Assembly: GCF_014898055.3 (NCBI RefSeq)
Contig: NW_026555331.1
Coordinates: 94,572,684-94,636,683 of the forward strand
DNA from: Talpa occidentalis
Taxonomy: Eukaryota > Chordata > Mammalia > Eulipotyphla > Talpidae
Length of the DNA stretch: 64,000 nucleotides
Reading direction: 5' to 3'
The translations under genes and the position numbers were made by a program. Positions 21,325 through 34,320 of the stretch are shown in pieces (position 1 is the stretch's first letter; every line of letters starts with the position of its first letter). Below the pieces are notes generated by a model. The model ran no database searches, was not told the DNA's origin, and saw nothing but the letters and a program-made list of their open reading frames with translations.

Positions 21325-23689
21325 GCAGGGGCAACAAGAAGGTAATTCTACTAGGAAATCTGTTTTTTTTTTTTTTTTTTAAAGCTGTCTGATAGTTAAG
21401 ACAGGAAGTGAAAAATATTGTCTAAAACAAGATTTGAAGATTATCGGCAGATTCCTTATATTCTTCCATTTCTCCTTCAAATGGAGAAATCAGGATTGGC
21501 ACTTACTGTAAGCAATTTGAGTATTTTCTATGGTGAGACAGGAATGATCAAAGTTCAACATATTGTATCAATTTCTTTTCACCTGGCAAGATGGGTGATT
21601 GCGCCACTTTTTAAACCTTGTGATTTTGTAGTTATTTCCTTCAACTCAGATGGTTAAAGTAAATAATTCTTAATAATTACCAAACTTTCTTTGAGCTAAA
21701 TGACTTCAAAATTACATTCTTATATGTGAGATCTGGATATATATGTGATCTAAATGTGGAATGAAGACCTGCATTTTTCTTTATATGTGGTATTAACTCA
21801 CTAGTGTCACAGTTATATGAACAACTCAGTTTTGCAATGTATTATTATAAAGTGGGAAGTGTAGTCCTAGAGATGTCATATAGACGATTATATCTATAAA
21901 TTATACTTGATTTCCTCTACCAAAAGTTACTAAGAATGTATAACTCAACATGAGTAAAAGGCATTATGATTATGTAGAAATCACTTTTCAATGGTTGTTT
22001 TCACATTAAAAGTCTGGGTAACAAAATTTCTAAGAAAAGAAAAATAATCAAAGATATTCTTTCTTTAATTCATAAATTCTAAATATTGAAATATGAATAA
22101 AATATTTTAGTAATGAAAAGTAACAATGTATAACCTTTGAAAAAAGAACTTTTAAAAATAATTTGCAGTTCGCCTTAAAGGGTCCTCTAATATATTGCTT
22201 CAACTAACACACTTCCACTACACTCTCCCATCTCTTTCACATCATATTCTACTCACCTTAAATGGAGAAAAAAACTTTTGATTTTCACATTAAGTACAAA
22301 GTTTTGACATTTTGGGGAAGAATTTCCTAATTCCATACTAATAAAAGAGAAGGGTTTTGAATTTCAATGGCTAAAAGGAAGTCAGATTTTAGTTATATGA
22401 ATCCAGGCTAACTTCATTCATGGATCAAAAAAGATCTCATGGGGCTTACAAAATCTTTATTATTTTCAAGCTACAAGAAATAGTTTGGTAGAAAGTTGGA
22501 TAATGGAAAACATATCCTTCTGCGATCAATCCACTTTAGGGTGCTTTCCAGCTGTGAGACAGTCTCTCAAACTTAAAAGTTCTCTAAAGCTCTCTTTGGC
22601 CTGGAGCCCAAATTTACTTATAACAGAATATGACTGTGTAAAAAAAAAAAAAAAAGCATTACAAAATATGGCAATTTTTTTCACCTTGCTAAAAGGTTAA
22701 AATGATTTATGACACTGTTAAGGATTGTTAATGCTTCAGATGGTTAGATTTTAATGTTCTGAATTAGCACAATTTAAATTTTCACCTAGTTTATATTGTA
22801 TTAAATCTTACAGGTCAAATAGTATGTCCCCAAACTAAAATTTCTATGGTGATTGTGCTAAATATACTGCATTAGAAAGGGCTAGTGAAGAAATATAATT
22901 CATGGATTTGGTATAAAACATATTAAAATAAATTATAATCATAACTCTGTCTTTAAAATAGTTCACCATTACTAAGTACATCAATTAAAAATACATCAAA
23001 TTTTGGTGAGTTTTTACATTAAAAGCCATTTTTGTGTCTACATATAAACTCATTCAAACACAAAGCAATAAAATTATATTAAAAGGAAAAATACATTTTG
23101 ATTTATAATGAATCACTTCTCTCATTCCTAACAAGAGAAATACTAGTAATGATAAATAAGGCTCTTCTATTACACTATTTAATATCTAGCCCAATTATCT
23201 AACTCTAGTAGTCTTGTGGGAGATAAAGATATAATTGTATTTCATCATGACATATTGCTTTGGGTCCCTAAAATATGGGAATAGATTGACATAACTTATC
23301 TTGAAGCTAAACCCATGTATTTGGAAGGAACGTTGAATCATGAATTTTATCAAAAAGGTAGGAAGTGAAAATGGGCAGATATCTTTATTTATACATATAC
23401 ATCAAGACACTTAACCTAAAAGTGATTATGGAAGTGGCTGGTACAGAACTTTGTTTTAGATGGACAAATTAATTTAAAATCTAAATAATTTTTTATGACA
23501 TAGTATGACTCTTTGAGAGACTTTTTATAAAACAAATGTAGATGTTTTGAAATACATCTCTAACTAGATTTTGTTTTCACATACTAGATTTTGTTTTCTT
23601 ATGAAAACATTGCATCAAACTGAAGAGCAATAAAAAAGTTGAATGTCGCTATGTAGGTGAATATTGGTCAGTGTTTCTAGGTAGATGCT

Positions 23690-24650
23690 GCAATTGCTTT
23701 CTTCAAACTGAAATCCAAATCTACACTTCCAGGCCTGATCTATTTTCCTGAATTTCAGACTTGCAATTAGATTCAGGTTATTTCACAGAAACCCTAGAAT
23801 AAGCATGCCAACAAATAAACTCTGTCTCTCCCTTCAAACCTCTGCCTGTTGCCAGGTCCTCATCTCAAAGAGCATGTAAATGCATCAATCTAGAAATCTC
23901 AGGGACTATATAAGATTCTTCCTTCATTAATTCCCCACCTCTAACCAAACAGCAAACAAACCTGATAAAGAGTTTATCTCGTACATATCTCAGTAGTCAA
24001 TCCCATTCACTCCGAGTGTCTAATGTTCAGTTTACCTGAATTGCATCCCTCCTTGCTAAACATCTAAAATTTTCTCAGATTTCAAGCCTCCAGTCTTGCT
24101 TGACCAGTTCCTTACTGCTTATCACTAGCTTTTCATTCATCCCCCACAAGATGCAAAATTCTTCTCAAAGAGTGAATCTCCTCTTTCCACTTCTCTACAT
24201 GAAGAATTCCAGTTCTCCTCCTAACTACAGATTAAATTCTGCTTAACTTCTATGTATATCCTTTCTAATCATACACTTTCTCACTCCCCCACATGCACTT
24301 GCCATTTCATACCTTTTGTTACTCTCCGAAAATACATAAAGCACTTGCAAACAATGCTTTTCTTCTTATTTACAAATGTATCCTGTCTCCCTCTTCTGCT
24401 TAATTTATTCTCATTCTTCTTCTTGAAGACATTGATCAGATTTATATCATTCAAGAAAGCCTTGCTGAATTACTAGTCAAGATTGGACATCCTTTCTTCT
24501 ATATTTCTGAAGCATCTATTTAATTTTTACCTATATCTTGGAGTTTTGCATTATGCACAGTAACTGATTCCTCATTTACATATATCAGTTTATTGTGAGC
24601 TTTTTAAGGACAAAGTTTATTCCTTAAATGCCTTTTCATTAACTTTCTGA
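23690..24650 (+). mobile_element. Old L2-like LINE
   Basis: The order of features fits a long decayed L2: a CAGTAGTCAATCCCATTCAC segment, AGCTTTTCATTCATCCCCCA, AAGCCTTGCTGAATTAC at about 24457-24473, then TTATTGTGAGCTTTTTAAGG and ACAAAGTTTATTCCTTAAAT near the 3' end. Heavily diverged, no frame. Confidence 0.5.
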
Positions 24651-24744
24651 ATTACAGGTCAACTTGTAAAATAAATGAAGTCACTTAAATACTTCTCTGA
24701 AGCTGCTTGATATTCCTATTTGCTGATACTCATGTTTTTGTCTA

Positions 24745-24965
24745 CATGCAATGAGAATATAATAACTGCTATGTATAGTTTATAGTTTATCGAGGATTTC
24801 ACAGAACTCTTCAAAGCAGGCAATGTTTCTACATTTTATAAGTAACAAAATTTCACAATTATTAAGCAATTTATACAAAGTCCTCTAGTCAATATATCAT
24901 AAAAGTGATAGTTAATCCAATTTAGTTTTGATTCCCACATCACTGACTTATAGTTGGGAAAATAG
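24745..24965 (+). repeat. MIR
   Basis: AACTGCTATGTATAGTTTAT, then CAAAGCAGGCAATGTTTCTA, TTTATAAGTAACAAAATTTC and TTTTGATTCCCACATCACTG follow the MIR order. Confidence 0.6.
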
Positions 24966-25670
24966 TGACTTAGTTTAAATTCACAACCTAAAAGCCTACT
25001 GTTTCCTAATACTAAGCAGCTTTACTACACATTCCATTATCTTGGGAATTAGACTGACATCACTAGCTGAAACCGCTACATCAAGCAAAAGTCCATCAGC
25101 AACAGTCCCTCTGAGCAGTTATTTATCAAATGCTTAGTATAAAAGAAACATGGTCTATTATAGAAAGACAAGCCTTGCTAAAAATCCTTTGGGGGAACAA
25201 TTAATTGCAACTACAGGCACACATTATGAAGAATCATCATTATCCCCACTGAGCTGTTTAACAGACAGGCAAGATGAGAAGGGCCAACATTTTTTCCATA
25301 GGAGGACATCTCCAAATTTTTGAGTAGGTACCAGTAAAAGATGATCAGAAGAGGGGAAATACTTTATACTTTAACAGTTCCCTATAATAGTGGTGCTCTT
25401 CCACTATATCAAGGATTATAAAAAGAAAACAAAAAAACTATGGTAGGAGGAAAATAAGATGATTTTGAAGTTCATTGTCCTAGCCATAATGAGATGTACC
25501 TTTTCCTATCTACCACCCACAACATAGATCTCATAGTCATTAGAACACAGGTTTTATCTTCCTTGAATTTTATTTTAAAAGACATATCCATGTCTATGAT
25601 GTATGTTATATATGATGTATGCATAGATATGTGTGTCGATCTGTAAGTATATGCGTGTACCCTCTCTAAA
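24966..25670. other. Unclassified sequence
   Basis: No gene or repeat recognised. A degenerate TATG/GTATG-rich patch lies at 25590-25660. Confidence 0.55.
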
Positions 25671-25674
25671 ACAG

Positions 25675-25810
25675 TCAGAATGTCAGAGTGGAACCTTAGC
25701 TATTATTATTTATCATTTTACAGATAATATGAGTAAAGTCAAGGGAGACTGACTAGCCTAAGGTCCCTCAATCAATGACAAAAAAATCTATTTAGAAAAC
25801 ATTGTTTGCT
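25675..25810 (+). repeat. MIR
   Basis: GGAACCTTAGCTATTATTAT, then CATTTTACAGATAATATGAG and GACTAGCCTAAGGTCCCTCA match the MIR core. Confidence 0.65.
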
Positions 25811-26669
25811 CTATTTAATAAACACTATTTCTTATTGGAAATTATATTGGCTCTGGAATTAGTACGAGATCTAATTTTTCAAATACATTCTCTGAAGATC
25901 TCCAAATTAAAAGTACATCTACATTCCTTCTGCTTCATATAAAGTTTTGATGAAAAATATATATCACATGCTGTCCACAAGGAAATCTCTGCTCATCATG
26001 GTGTGTCATAGGAGCCTGTCCCCAAGCTCCTCACATGCTTCTCCGTGCCAGTTCTTCTAGGATTAGCAGTTGCTATGAGCAAACACATAGCAGTAAGGCT
26101 GAGTAACTTGGCACACTTTAAATAGATCAAGTTTGGTTTTAATTTAAAGAATAATTTGATTCAGTAAAGTTATTTAAGCAAATGTAAAACCTCTCACAAA
26201 AACTCACATCTACTAAATGATCAAAGCTGCGGTTATTTAGGTTTTTATTTGCTAAAAATGTCAAGATAATATTTTTAGCAAAAGTTTCCATTCTACTCTT
26301 AGCTCTGGAGGAAGGGGTCCAGTCAAAGTTTCAGTCTCTATCACTTTGCCAGAAATAAGCATATTTGAGAACCATTTGTATATTCTGTCCTTTATCTTTA
26401 AATCAATCAGGATTTAAGATAGGGATCATTAATCACTAATATTAAAATAAATTGGGTCAGACAGAAAATATCTTTACATTCTTTAGTATCATGTTATTTT
26501 ACTATTAGAATGTTTTTAAGTAACACTGAATGCGTAAATTAACAGGATAAGTGGAGATGAACTACTGTTATTTTCATATATTAACTATTTAAGTATAATT
26601 TATAAATAGTAAAAAATTTAAAGAGATCTATAAAATGATGGGAAGCTTCTATTTCTGATAAGATAACAT
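25811..26669. other. Unclassified sequence
   Basis: Nothing recognised. 25970-26120 has a more even base composition than its surroundings. Confidence 0.5.
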
Positions 26670-27185
26670 ATGTTATTTTCCTGTTGCTGCTGCTATAAAT
26701 TATAACAAATCTTCTAACTTAATACAATACAAATTAATTACTTTACAGTTATGGAGGTCAGAGGTCTGAAATGGGTCTTACTGTTCTCAAATCAAGTATG
26801 TTGGCAGGACTGCCTTCCTTTTTGGAGGCTCTAAGGGAGAATCTGTTTCCTTGCTTTTTTCCAGCTTCTAGAGACTGCCCACATTCTTTGGCTCAGTCCC
26901 TCTTCCATCTTCAAAGCCAGTAATAACTAGCTGAATGCTTCTCACATCATCTCACTCTGAATCTCCTGCCACCCTCTTTACTTATAAAAACATTTGTGAA
27001 TGCACTGGGCCCACCCAGACAATTCAAGATAATCTCCCCATTATAAAAGAATGTTATCAGCAACTTTATTTCATCTGTAACCTTAATTTTCCCTTGCTAT
27101 GTAACATAACATGATTTATAGGCTCTGGGGATTAGAACATGAACATATTTAAGGCCTATTATTTGGTTTGCCACACAGGGTTAAA
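26670..27185 (-). mobile_element. MaLR (MST/MLT1-like) LTR
   Basis: On the plus strand, in reverse of the LTR sense: GTTGCTGCTGCTATAAATTA, TTACAGTTATGGAGGTCAGA, GTCTGAAATGGGTCTTACTG, GTATGTTGGCAGGACTGCCT, GGGCCCACCCAGACAATTCA and GGCTCTGGGGATTAGAACAT. The order is the classic MaLR LTR. It is solitary, with no internal region next to it. Confidence 0.8.
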
Positions 27186-28129
27186 TTACCCTGCTTCTAA
27201 AAACAAAAGCAAAATACTATATTTAAAGATAGATATTGGATAGATAATGATAAGAAGCTATAGCTACAGATGACATATATTTCTAAAGAGTAAATGAGAA
27301 AATTTGAGACAAAATCCAAAGAAAAATGGAAAATTGAAGTGTGAAAATTAGTTTTTGGCTGAGGACATCTATGGTCTCTCAAATGTGACTAAATTTTGAC
27401 ATCATTACTTGGGTACAGGAAAAAAAAATCCAAAAAGTGTACTAATTACTAGTGAGTAATCTAACAGAAAACACACCTGATATTAAACTGAAGTCCAAAT
27501 GGTTTTACCTACTTTTCTAACACCAGGTTATTGAGAGCAAATTGTTCTCATTCTGAGAAGAGGTGGTAGAAAAATGCCCCTAAGAAGCTACAACTGCAAG
27601 TTAAAGGTTATTATGATGTGCTGTGAAGTTTAAATCACTTAGGTCAACCAAGATATATCTGGTAGAGCCTCCAGCTACCTGAGTATATCAGACACAACTT
27701 CTCTTTGGAGGAAGTCATTGTAAGTCTAAATGATTAATTATAAGTTATCCTGAAAGGCAGTGAATATCACATAGTAAGACTGAAAGAGATCTATTGATAT
27801 TTTCAGACATATATTCTAAAATAAAACTCATTGCCATATTAAAAAAGTGAAATATAAATTTGAAAATATTTGCTGGAACTAAAGAAAATGAAGTAATAAA
27901 TTAAAGATAACAGTTTGTGGTAATAAAAAATACAATAACAAAAATTTGTACACTAATAGCATCAGTTTATAATGTCAGATTAAACTTATGATGTCAGATT
28001 AAGCACACATGTGGGTAGGATTTGTTAACTGTTAAGGAAATTTTATTCCAACATAGTACTGAGAGGAAAAAAAATGAAAAATTTTTTAAAAAGTGAAAGC
28101 AAAAGAGAAGAACTGAGACATGCAAGACA
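27186..28129. other. Unclassified sequence
   Basis: No gene seen. ATGTCAGATTAA is repeated at about 27972 and 27990. Confidence 0.5.
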
Positions 28130-28860
28130 ATTGAGAAGGTCTAACATGACTTTAATTTAATTAGAGTTCAAAAATGAAAGAAAGAGAAAGTATTGGATAG
28201 AGGTTATATTTGAGAAAGAATGAGGATTTTCTAGGCCTGATATAAACAAACACTATTTCAAAGTTCCTAGAAGACAGAAAAATCCCAAACATGGTAAACA
28301 AAAGGAAAGCCGAGTCTAAATGTATCACATTAAAACTATAAAACACTACAGATGCAAAGGAAATATTGAAAGTTGTTAGGGCACTGGGAGAATTAAAGGG
28401 AGGTTTCCTTCAAATAATAGTTTGGGAAGAACACTGACTTTTCAAGAACTGTCATAGAATTATAGGACAATCAGATAAATCTTTAGTGTGCTGAAAAAAT
28501 AAAAGTTGCCAATCTAGAATTCTATACCCTGGAAAGGGTTGGAATCTGTCAAGAATTAAGTTGTGAAATAAAGAAATTTTCAGACAAACATAAACACAGA
28601 GTCCAATTCAGTCAAGCAATTACTGAAGAAAATGCTAAAGAATGAACTTCATCAGAAGAAATGAGATCTGAGCCAGATCAGCAATGTAGAAAGAACACCA
28701 AGTAAGAGACTGTAAATTTGTGCAAATGTTTATATGAAAATTCATTATGTATAATGACTATGATCAATGTCATAGCTAAAAATATAAACAAGTTTTAAGT
28801 GGACAGAGAAAAATCTTTCCATGATTTGCCTTCTTTTATAGCAATAAAGGTATATTTCTT
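28130..28860 (+). mobile_element. Old L1-type (L1M/HAL1-like) 3' fragment
   Basis: TGCCAATCTAGAATTCTATA followed by CCCTGG, then GTGAAATAAAGAAATTTTCA and GACAAACATAAACACAGAG reproduce a characteristic old L1-related block. Upstream, GCACTGGGAGAATTAAAGGG-type text and ACTATAAAACACTACAGATG are consistent. Family level is uncertain. Confidence 0.6.
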
Positions 28861-28914
28861 GCAGATCCCCTGCAATAATAGTATTAATAAAAATATGCAT
28901 TTCCTCTCTGACAT

Positions 28915-29130
28915 TCTATTAACTATATCCGAGACATAGTGCTAACAGATTTATAGATAGAACCCACTGTTCTGTGAAGTAACTACTACTAAACTCATTT
29001 ACAAATGAGAAAACAGGACAGTAAGTTTATATAGTATTCAAATATCCTAAAACATGTAAGTAGTTTTGCCAGATTTATCCTACTTTTGCCAGACAAAGTC
29101 TCTGCTCAGCACCACATCTCAATAGTCAGG
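28915..29130 (+). repeat. MIR
   Basis: GAGACATAGTGCTAACAGAT, then AAACTCATTTACAAATGAGA and AAACAGGACAGTAAGTTTAT fit MIR. Confidence 0.6.
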
Positions 29131-29510
29131 TTTTCTGAGAAGAATGGACAATTCTTACTAGCAGATATGCCTGTACTTTGGAGAGTGAAAGTATTTTAGG
29201 TTCTGATAAACACAAAATTTGATGCAATAAAGCAGCTAATTCATGAATTTGAAGACAAAAGAGTGATACAAAGAAACAGGAAGATGGCATACTTATATAA
29301 TGATATAATTGACAGACATTTCTTTGTTCAGTAACTTAGATATAGGCAAAAAAATCCTCTAAATATGCATGCTTAAAGTTTTATCCTTCAAATATTTAAC
29401 GAGATTCTCCTCATGCTTACATTAATTTTTTCAGTTCATCAGAATATCACATAATTTTTCTTGATTCATAAAAAATCTTCACGACATAAAGAAAATCAAT
29501 ATATAAAAAT
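29131..29510. other. Unclassified sequence
   Basis: Nothing recognisable. Confidence 0.5.
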
Positions 29511-29514
29511 TTGT

Positions 29515-29990
29515 AAAGTACAGTGCAGTAGGTCAGATAATGATGTGCATATCCTATTCCCTGGAAGCTGTGAGTATATTACCTTACATGCCAAAAATAA
29601 CTCTGCAGATAAAATTAAGCTTATGAATCTAAGATTGGAATAGTATCCTGACTCATCCAGGTGGGTGCAATCTAATTGCCTCAGCTCTTAAGAACAGTGG
29701 AATTATTTGGCTAGAGGTAAAAGAGAGAGAGAAATATGTGACAGAAGGGAAAATTATAATATTAGAAGTGTAAGGATTAAATATGAGATTCAGGGGTCCC
29801 AGTGCTGTGGTTTTAGGGAGGCCTCAGGGCAATAACCACAGCACCCAACAGAGAACCACCAAAGAAATGGGAACCTTTTACAAACTAATGTTCTGAATTT
29901 GGCTACCAGCCTGAATGAATTTTTCCTAGAACCTTCCGATAAAAACATAGTTTGACCAACACAAAGAAAAATAAGATCTCTTTACAAAAT
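29515..29990 (+). mobile_element. MaLR (MLT1-like) LTR
   Basis: TACCTTACATGCCAAAAATA, then TCATCCAGGTGGGTGCAATC and TTAAGAACAGTGGAATTATT lead into a degraded middle, and CTGAATTTGGCTACCAGCCT followed by GAATGAATTT. This matches the internal order of MLT1-type LTRs. The 3' end is unclear. Confidence 0.7.
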
Positions 29991-30189
29991 TGACGGACAT
30001 TATACGTAAAAGATATAACAAAGTTTTCTACCACATCCATAAGGTAAGTAGAGTAAGAAAAAAAAATCACCCATTTTTTCATAGTTTTCTTAATTGTAAG
30101 TCAACTTCACAAAACTGAAACAGTTTAGTTAATGTCAAAAACATAAGACCTTTCTAAAATCTGAAATCTCAATTATCTAAAGAAATTTA

Positions 30190-30720
30190 TAAATGATGTT
30201 CCAAGGAGCACTAATTCTGAGAGATATCAGTAATGTCAAGTGGGACATTCTGCACAAGTTAATATTTCCAGGGGAGGACTCCAACCTCATGGAGGACAGC
30301 AAAGATCATCACCTGCCAGCCACCAGGGACAGAAGTCCAAACCCTTCTGTACTGGCAGGTTGGTACCAGAGTTGCCAAGAAAAACACAACTAGTCAAGCA
30401 CTGGATGGAACAACACTTTACTCACAAAGAGACAAGCAAGATCAGTTCCAAAAGTGTGCACTCATTTCTCACAGCTACCGGATCCCCTTGGGCAACTGTA
30501 TTAAAACATTTCTCATTTGCTAAAATGGAATGATCCCTCTTCTTCCCACATGGAATGTGAAATACCTGAAAGCTGAGGTTGTGCCTGAGGGACATTGACA
30601 CACACGCTCAAGCAGAACAAGGGAGTATTCACTGAGTCTAAAACAGGAAAATTATTTCCACTCAATCAAACTCTGCATAGGTTGCACGGGCTCTTTATCT
30701 CTTGGTAAAAAAATGTTTCA
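30190..30720. other. Unassigned block with even base composition
   Basis: Less AT-rich than its flanks, with two overlapping plus-strand frames of 66 and 97 codons (30193-30393 and 30240-30533) that have no recognisable domain. The segment CCTTGGGCAACTGTATTAAA through GCTAAAATGGAATGATC at 30485-30535 resembles a MIR core. The rest may be a decayed LTR or unique DNA. Confidence 0.4.
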
Positions 30721-32169
30721 GATCCAACACCCATAATACTGCCCTTTTCAATAAATATGTAAAAACAGTTCATCAGTAGGCATTTTTGCTGCAAAACACA
30801 TTGAAGCCATTTAATAGGTGAGTGTGCATAGTGACTCTTCAATTCTGTTTGATTGCTTTGTAACTAAATAAATCAGCCCACTTTACAGGTTTATTGACTA
30901 TATGTCACATAAATTATTTGATTTTTTAAGGCAGTATGTAGATAACAGTTCACAGTCTGCCAATGGTGCAACAATTTCATGGCATTTAAAATCAAATTGT
31001 CTTCATATAACTGTTTAGCTCTTGCACTCTATAACTGGCAGGATGGACAAAGGGGAAATGAAATGCATGCAACATAACCTCATATGGTGTTATTATACTA
31101 AAGTACTTTTAAGAAGGCTCCCAATTTAAAGCTCTATTTCTCCTGATTAGTTGTCAAGTGTATCTTCCTTTTTACTCTTACTTTTAAAATAAAAACTCTG
31201 AGTTTTATTTTAGTAAATTCTTTGTCATTACTTAACACAAATCAGATAAATCATTCACTATATTGGTGATAAATATTAATTTCAATCTGTCCTCTATTTT
31301 AAGATGAACTTTGATTGGAACTATAGATATGCACTATATCTAGCAAATATAAGGTATGAATTTATGATCCTGAAAAGTAGTCAATTCCATAATCCCAAGA
31401 CACTGTAAAAGTTTATTTAACCAACCGTAACCTGACCATTGACAGATGTGTAGATGAAACCAGATGCTTATATTTAGTTTTGGGACATAAAAATAAATGC
31501 AGACTAGAATAAATCATAATAGAGTAATCCAGTTTTCTTTATTAAATCAGGAGTGGGGATAGGCAGGGAGGTTCAAATTCCACTCAAGTTATTGGGTACA
31601 ATATCACCTTGTAATAAGAGAGCTTTTCTAACCAATTGGTTGGTCTAAACTTTCTTACCATTTTAAACACCTGTTAAATCCTCTTAACAACTTGATTGGA
31701 GTGAACATGAACACATTATTATGAAAGCTACTGGTAGCAAAATAAAATAGCCCAGAAGACTTTTACTCATTCATTAATTTCTAAACAGTCAGAAGTGATT
31801 TGATGCGTCTGTAATAATAAGCTGTACAAAAGAATTTTCCACCCAATAAGAAAATGGGGGATTCAACAGACAGTTGAATTAATAATTTGTACCGAATGTG
31901 ATTCAAAAGGATTTCTATACTTTTTTCATGAAAAAATTTAAACACAATTTTACCAACCAGGATTTAATTGAAATATTTTAAAATATGATGAGAATTTTAT
32001 ATTTTTCCATATATTCATAAAATGTATTATGAGAATTATTGTCTTGGAACCCTTTTTATTTTCTTGACTTTACTGAACTTCTTAAAGTAGTTGATAAATA
32101 CACTTTTTCCTATTTGATACATTTCAAAACTCTAAAATCAGACTTTTTGAAGCTGCCTATATTAAACTT
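30721..32169. other. Unclassified AT-rich sequence
   Basis: No gene or repeat recognised. A 12-bp palindrome AACCAATTGGTT sits at 31630-31641. Confidence 0.5.
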
Positions 32170-32330
32170 TCTAATGCTTTCCTGATTAGCAAATTTCATA
32201 TTTTTTTCTTACTTTATTCTATTTGGTCATGCTATAGAGTCAATTGTTATCTCTTCTTGAAAGTCTACCTCTCTTTGACTTCTATGATCCCATTCTATTT
32301 ACTTGTACAACTGATTATTGCCAAAATAAT
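32170..32330 (+). mobile_element. Possible L2 fragment
   Basis: The pyrimidine-rich text around 32240-32330 (GAAAGTCTACCTCTCTTTGA and following) loosely fits the L2 3' half. Weak. Confidence 0.3.
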
Positions 32331-33774
32331 TAAACAGGTCATTTTCTTCATTGTCCTTTTCTGAAATTAGCCTTTTCCTGATCTAACTTCCTTTTACTCC
32401 CTGATCAGGAAAATCCAGTTAAGAAAACTGTTCAATATAATTATCAAACATATATTACATTTGGGTTATATGGTTAGTTTTTTTTTAGTACTTAAAAACA
32501 ATAAATTTTAATTGTTATAAGAAAATGAATTTTAATTGTTATAGGGCCTGCAGTTTTAAATGTGAAGTTAAATTTTATGCAAATTGTCTGAAACTATGTT
32601 AGGAGACGTTCTAATTCCAAACCTATACATTTCATCCAAGTCCAAGTCCTGGCAAAAGATAGAGGAAGAAAGACAGTGATAGCTTCAAGAGGATTCTCTG
32701 GTGAAATTTTATGTTTCTCCGATTCTGAAATTCAATTTGTTTTTATCACTTTCATCATAGAACCTAAGTAAAATTGACAGATGCTACTTTTATCTTCATT
32801 TAGACAAGGTAGGGAGGAATTACTACAAAAAATACTGCTTGTTAGACTAAGGGGGCTGCCGCAGTACTCTTAGATGTGTTCCATAATACACGGTACACAA
32901 TCCCTTTTAAAACTGTATCATGTGTGGAAATAAAGGTTTCTTAATATATAGGTGACATTATTGTATTAAGTAATAATAAGGATCTCTTGGTGGTAGATTT
33001 TTATCAATATATCAGAATCTCAACAAGAACAGATTTGGCCTATGGCAAATTAAAAAATTAAAAAATGAAGCTCTTGAGTGTTTTCTTGAGGGGGAGTAAA
33101 AGGTGCAGGCAGAAGGCAATGGGAAGATCTAAAAGATTCTTATATCTACAGCTTGCATTTATGGATAAGATGATTTGTTTCAAGTTCTGCACTTAACAGT
33201 ACAAAATCTACACAATTCTTAAAGATATATATCACCACTACATTTAGAGACAGCATCTACCCAATAAAAATCAACTTTAAACTTTAAAGAAAAAAGACAA
33301 AAGATTCCTGAAATATTGTTTCAATAGTTTTTCTATAACTTTACCTCAAGGAGATTCTAGGAATATGGACAGGTTATTCTCATAGGCCAGTAATCTCGAC
33401 TTTAATCTTCATAATTAGACCTATTCTTCAGAACCCAAAATCTTGGATGATGACAGTAGAAAATTAGGGTTTCATATATATACATTCTTATTTGATTCCT
33501 TAGAATAAAAAAGTCAGTGAAAATGGAAACAAAGTAAAACAGGAGGAAATTTTTAAAGATTCTAATTTCTACCAGAAGCTACGTCCTTGTTAAATAGAAA
33601 TAAATGACTAATAATATAGAATATCAAATTACACATCATTATCAAATGTCATTGAAAATTCAAATACATTTTTATATATCTTCACAGAAAATTAGCAGAG
33701 GTATGCCATGTTAAGAATGGGACAACTAGGGATGAAAAGACTGAAAAGTTGCCAAGACTGAAAAGTTCTGACTA

Positions 33775-33776
<2 letters not shown>
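32331..33776. other. Unclassified sequence
   Basis: Only a 25-bp-period tandem pair (AATTTTAATTGTTATA) at about 32503-32545. No gene seen. Confidence 0.5.
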
Positions 33777-33814
<38 letters not shown>

Positions 33815-33833
33815 GCGCGCACACACACACACA
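33777..33833 (+). repeat. (AC)n microsatellite with a GCACGCGCGC interruption
   Basis: About 17 AC units, then GCACGCGCGC, then about eight more. The alternating purine-pyrimidine run with CG steps is a good Z-DNA-forming motif. The minus-strand 63-codon frame is repeat read-through. Confidence 0.95.
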
Positions 33834-34320
33834 TTCTGTATAAGGGAAATTGCAAGTGATATATACACAATTGTGAAGATCATCTTGTGTAAATAAAGGA
33901 AAAATTAAAGGACAAAAATTAATGTTTAAATATAGATACTTAAAGAATTGTCCAATCTTTGGAGTGACAATGAATCTTTTTAATTTCTATATGAAAAGAC
34001 AATGGAGCAAATAAGCAAATATATAAGGACAGATGGTCTTGTTTCTTAGTCTAGTCTTAAGAGTGAGATAATTTATTCACTGAATAATCACTACAAACAG
34101 ATTCAGGAAGTTTACCTTAAGAAAATGTTCAAATGGTCAGAAACCAATTAATTTTCACTGAGTTCAAGCTTTTTATATTATTTTGTTTTTAATTCTTTGG
34201 TATCAAAGAAATGGAAGGTAGATAGGGAAAAAAGTCCCTGACATGGGGAAAACTCCATTCTCTTCCTTTCAAAAGATATAAGAAGAAAACCGAGAAGAGA
34301 AAAACAGTACACATAAATAT
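33834..34320. other. Unclassified sequence
   Basis: Nothing recognised. Confidence 0.5.

Larger units (their letters stand above)
18298..23689. other. Repeat-poor, AT-rich sequence
   Basis: No recognised interspersed repeat for 5.4 kb apart from simple ones: an (AAAAAC)n-like tract at 18615-18645, (GTT)n at 18856-18880, a threefold TTTTATTCTAAATAT array at 19386-19453, a T20 run near 21362-21381, an A15 run near 22640-22654, and a tandem ACTAGATTTTGTTTTC pair at 23563-23598. A CTCF-like site lies at 21311. The block 19550-19910 has more even composition and a 90-codon frame at 19763-20035, but I recognise no domain. Confidence 0.55.

Noticed and set aside
31630..31641. 12-bp palindrome AACCAATTGGTT
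   Set aside because: Short, isolated and within chance expectation.
33692..33883. Minus-strand frame with a VC dipeptide run
   Set aside because: Translation of the (AC)n microsatellite.
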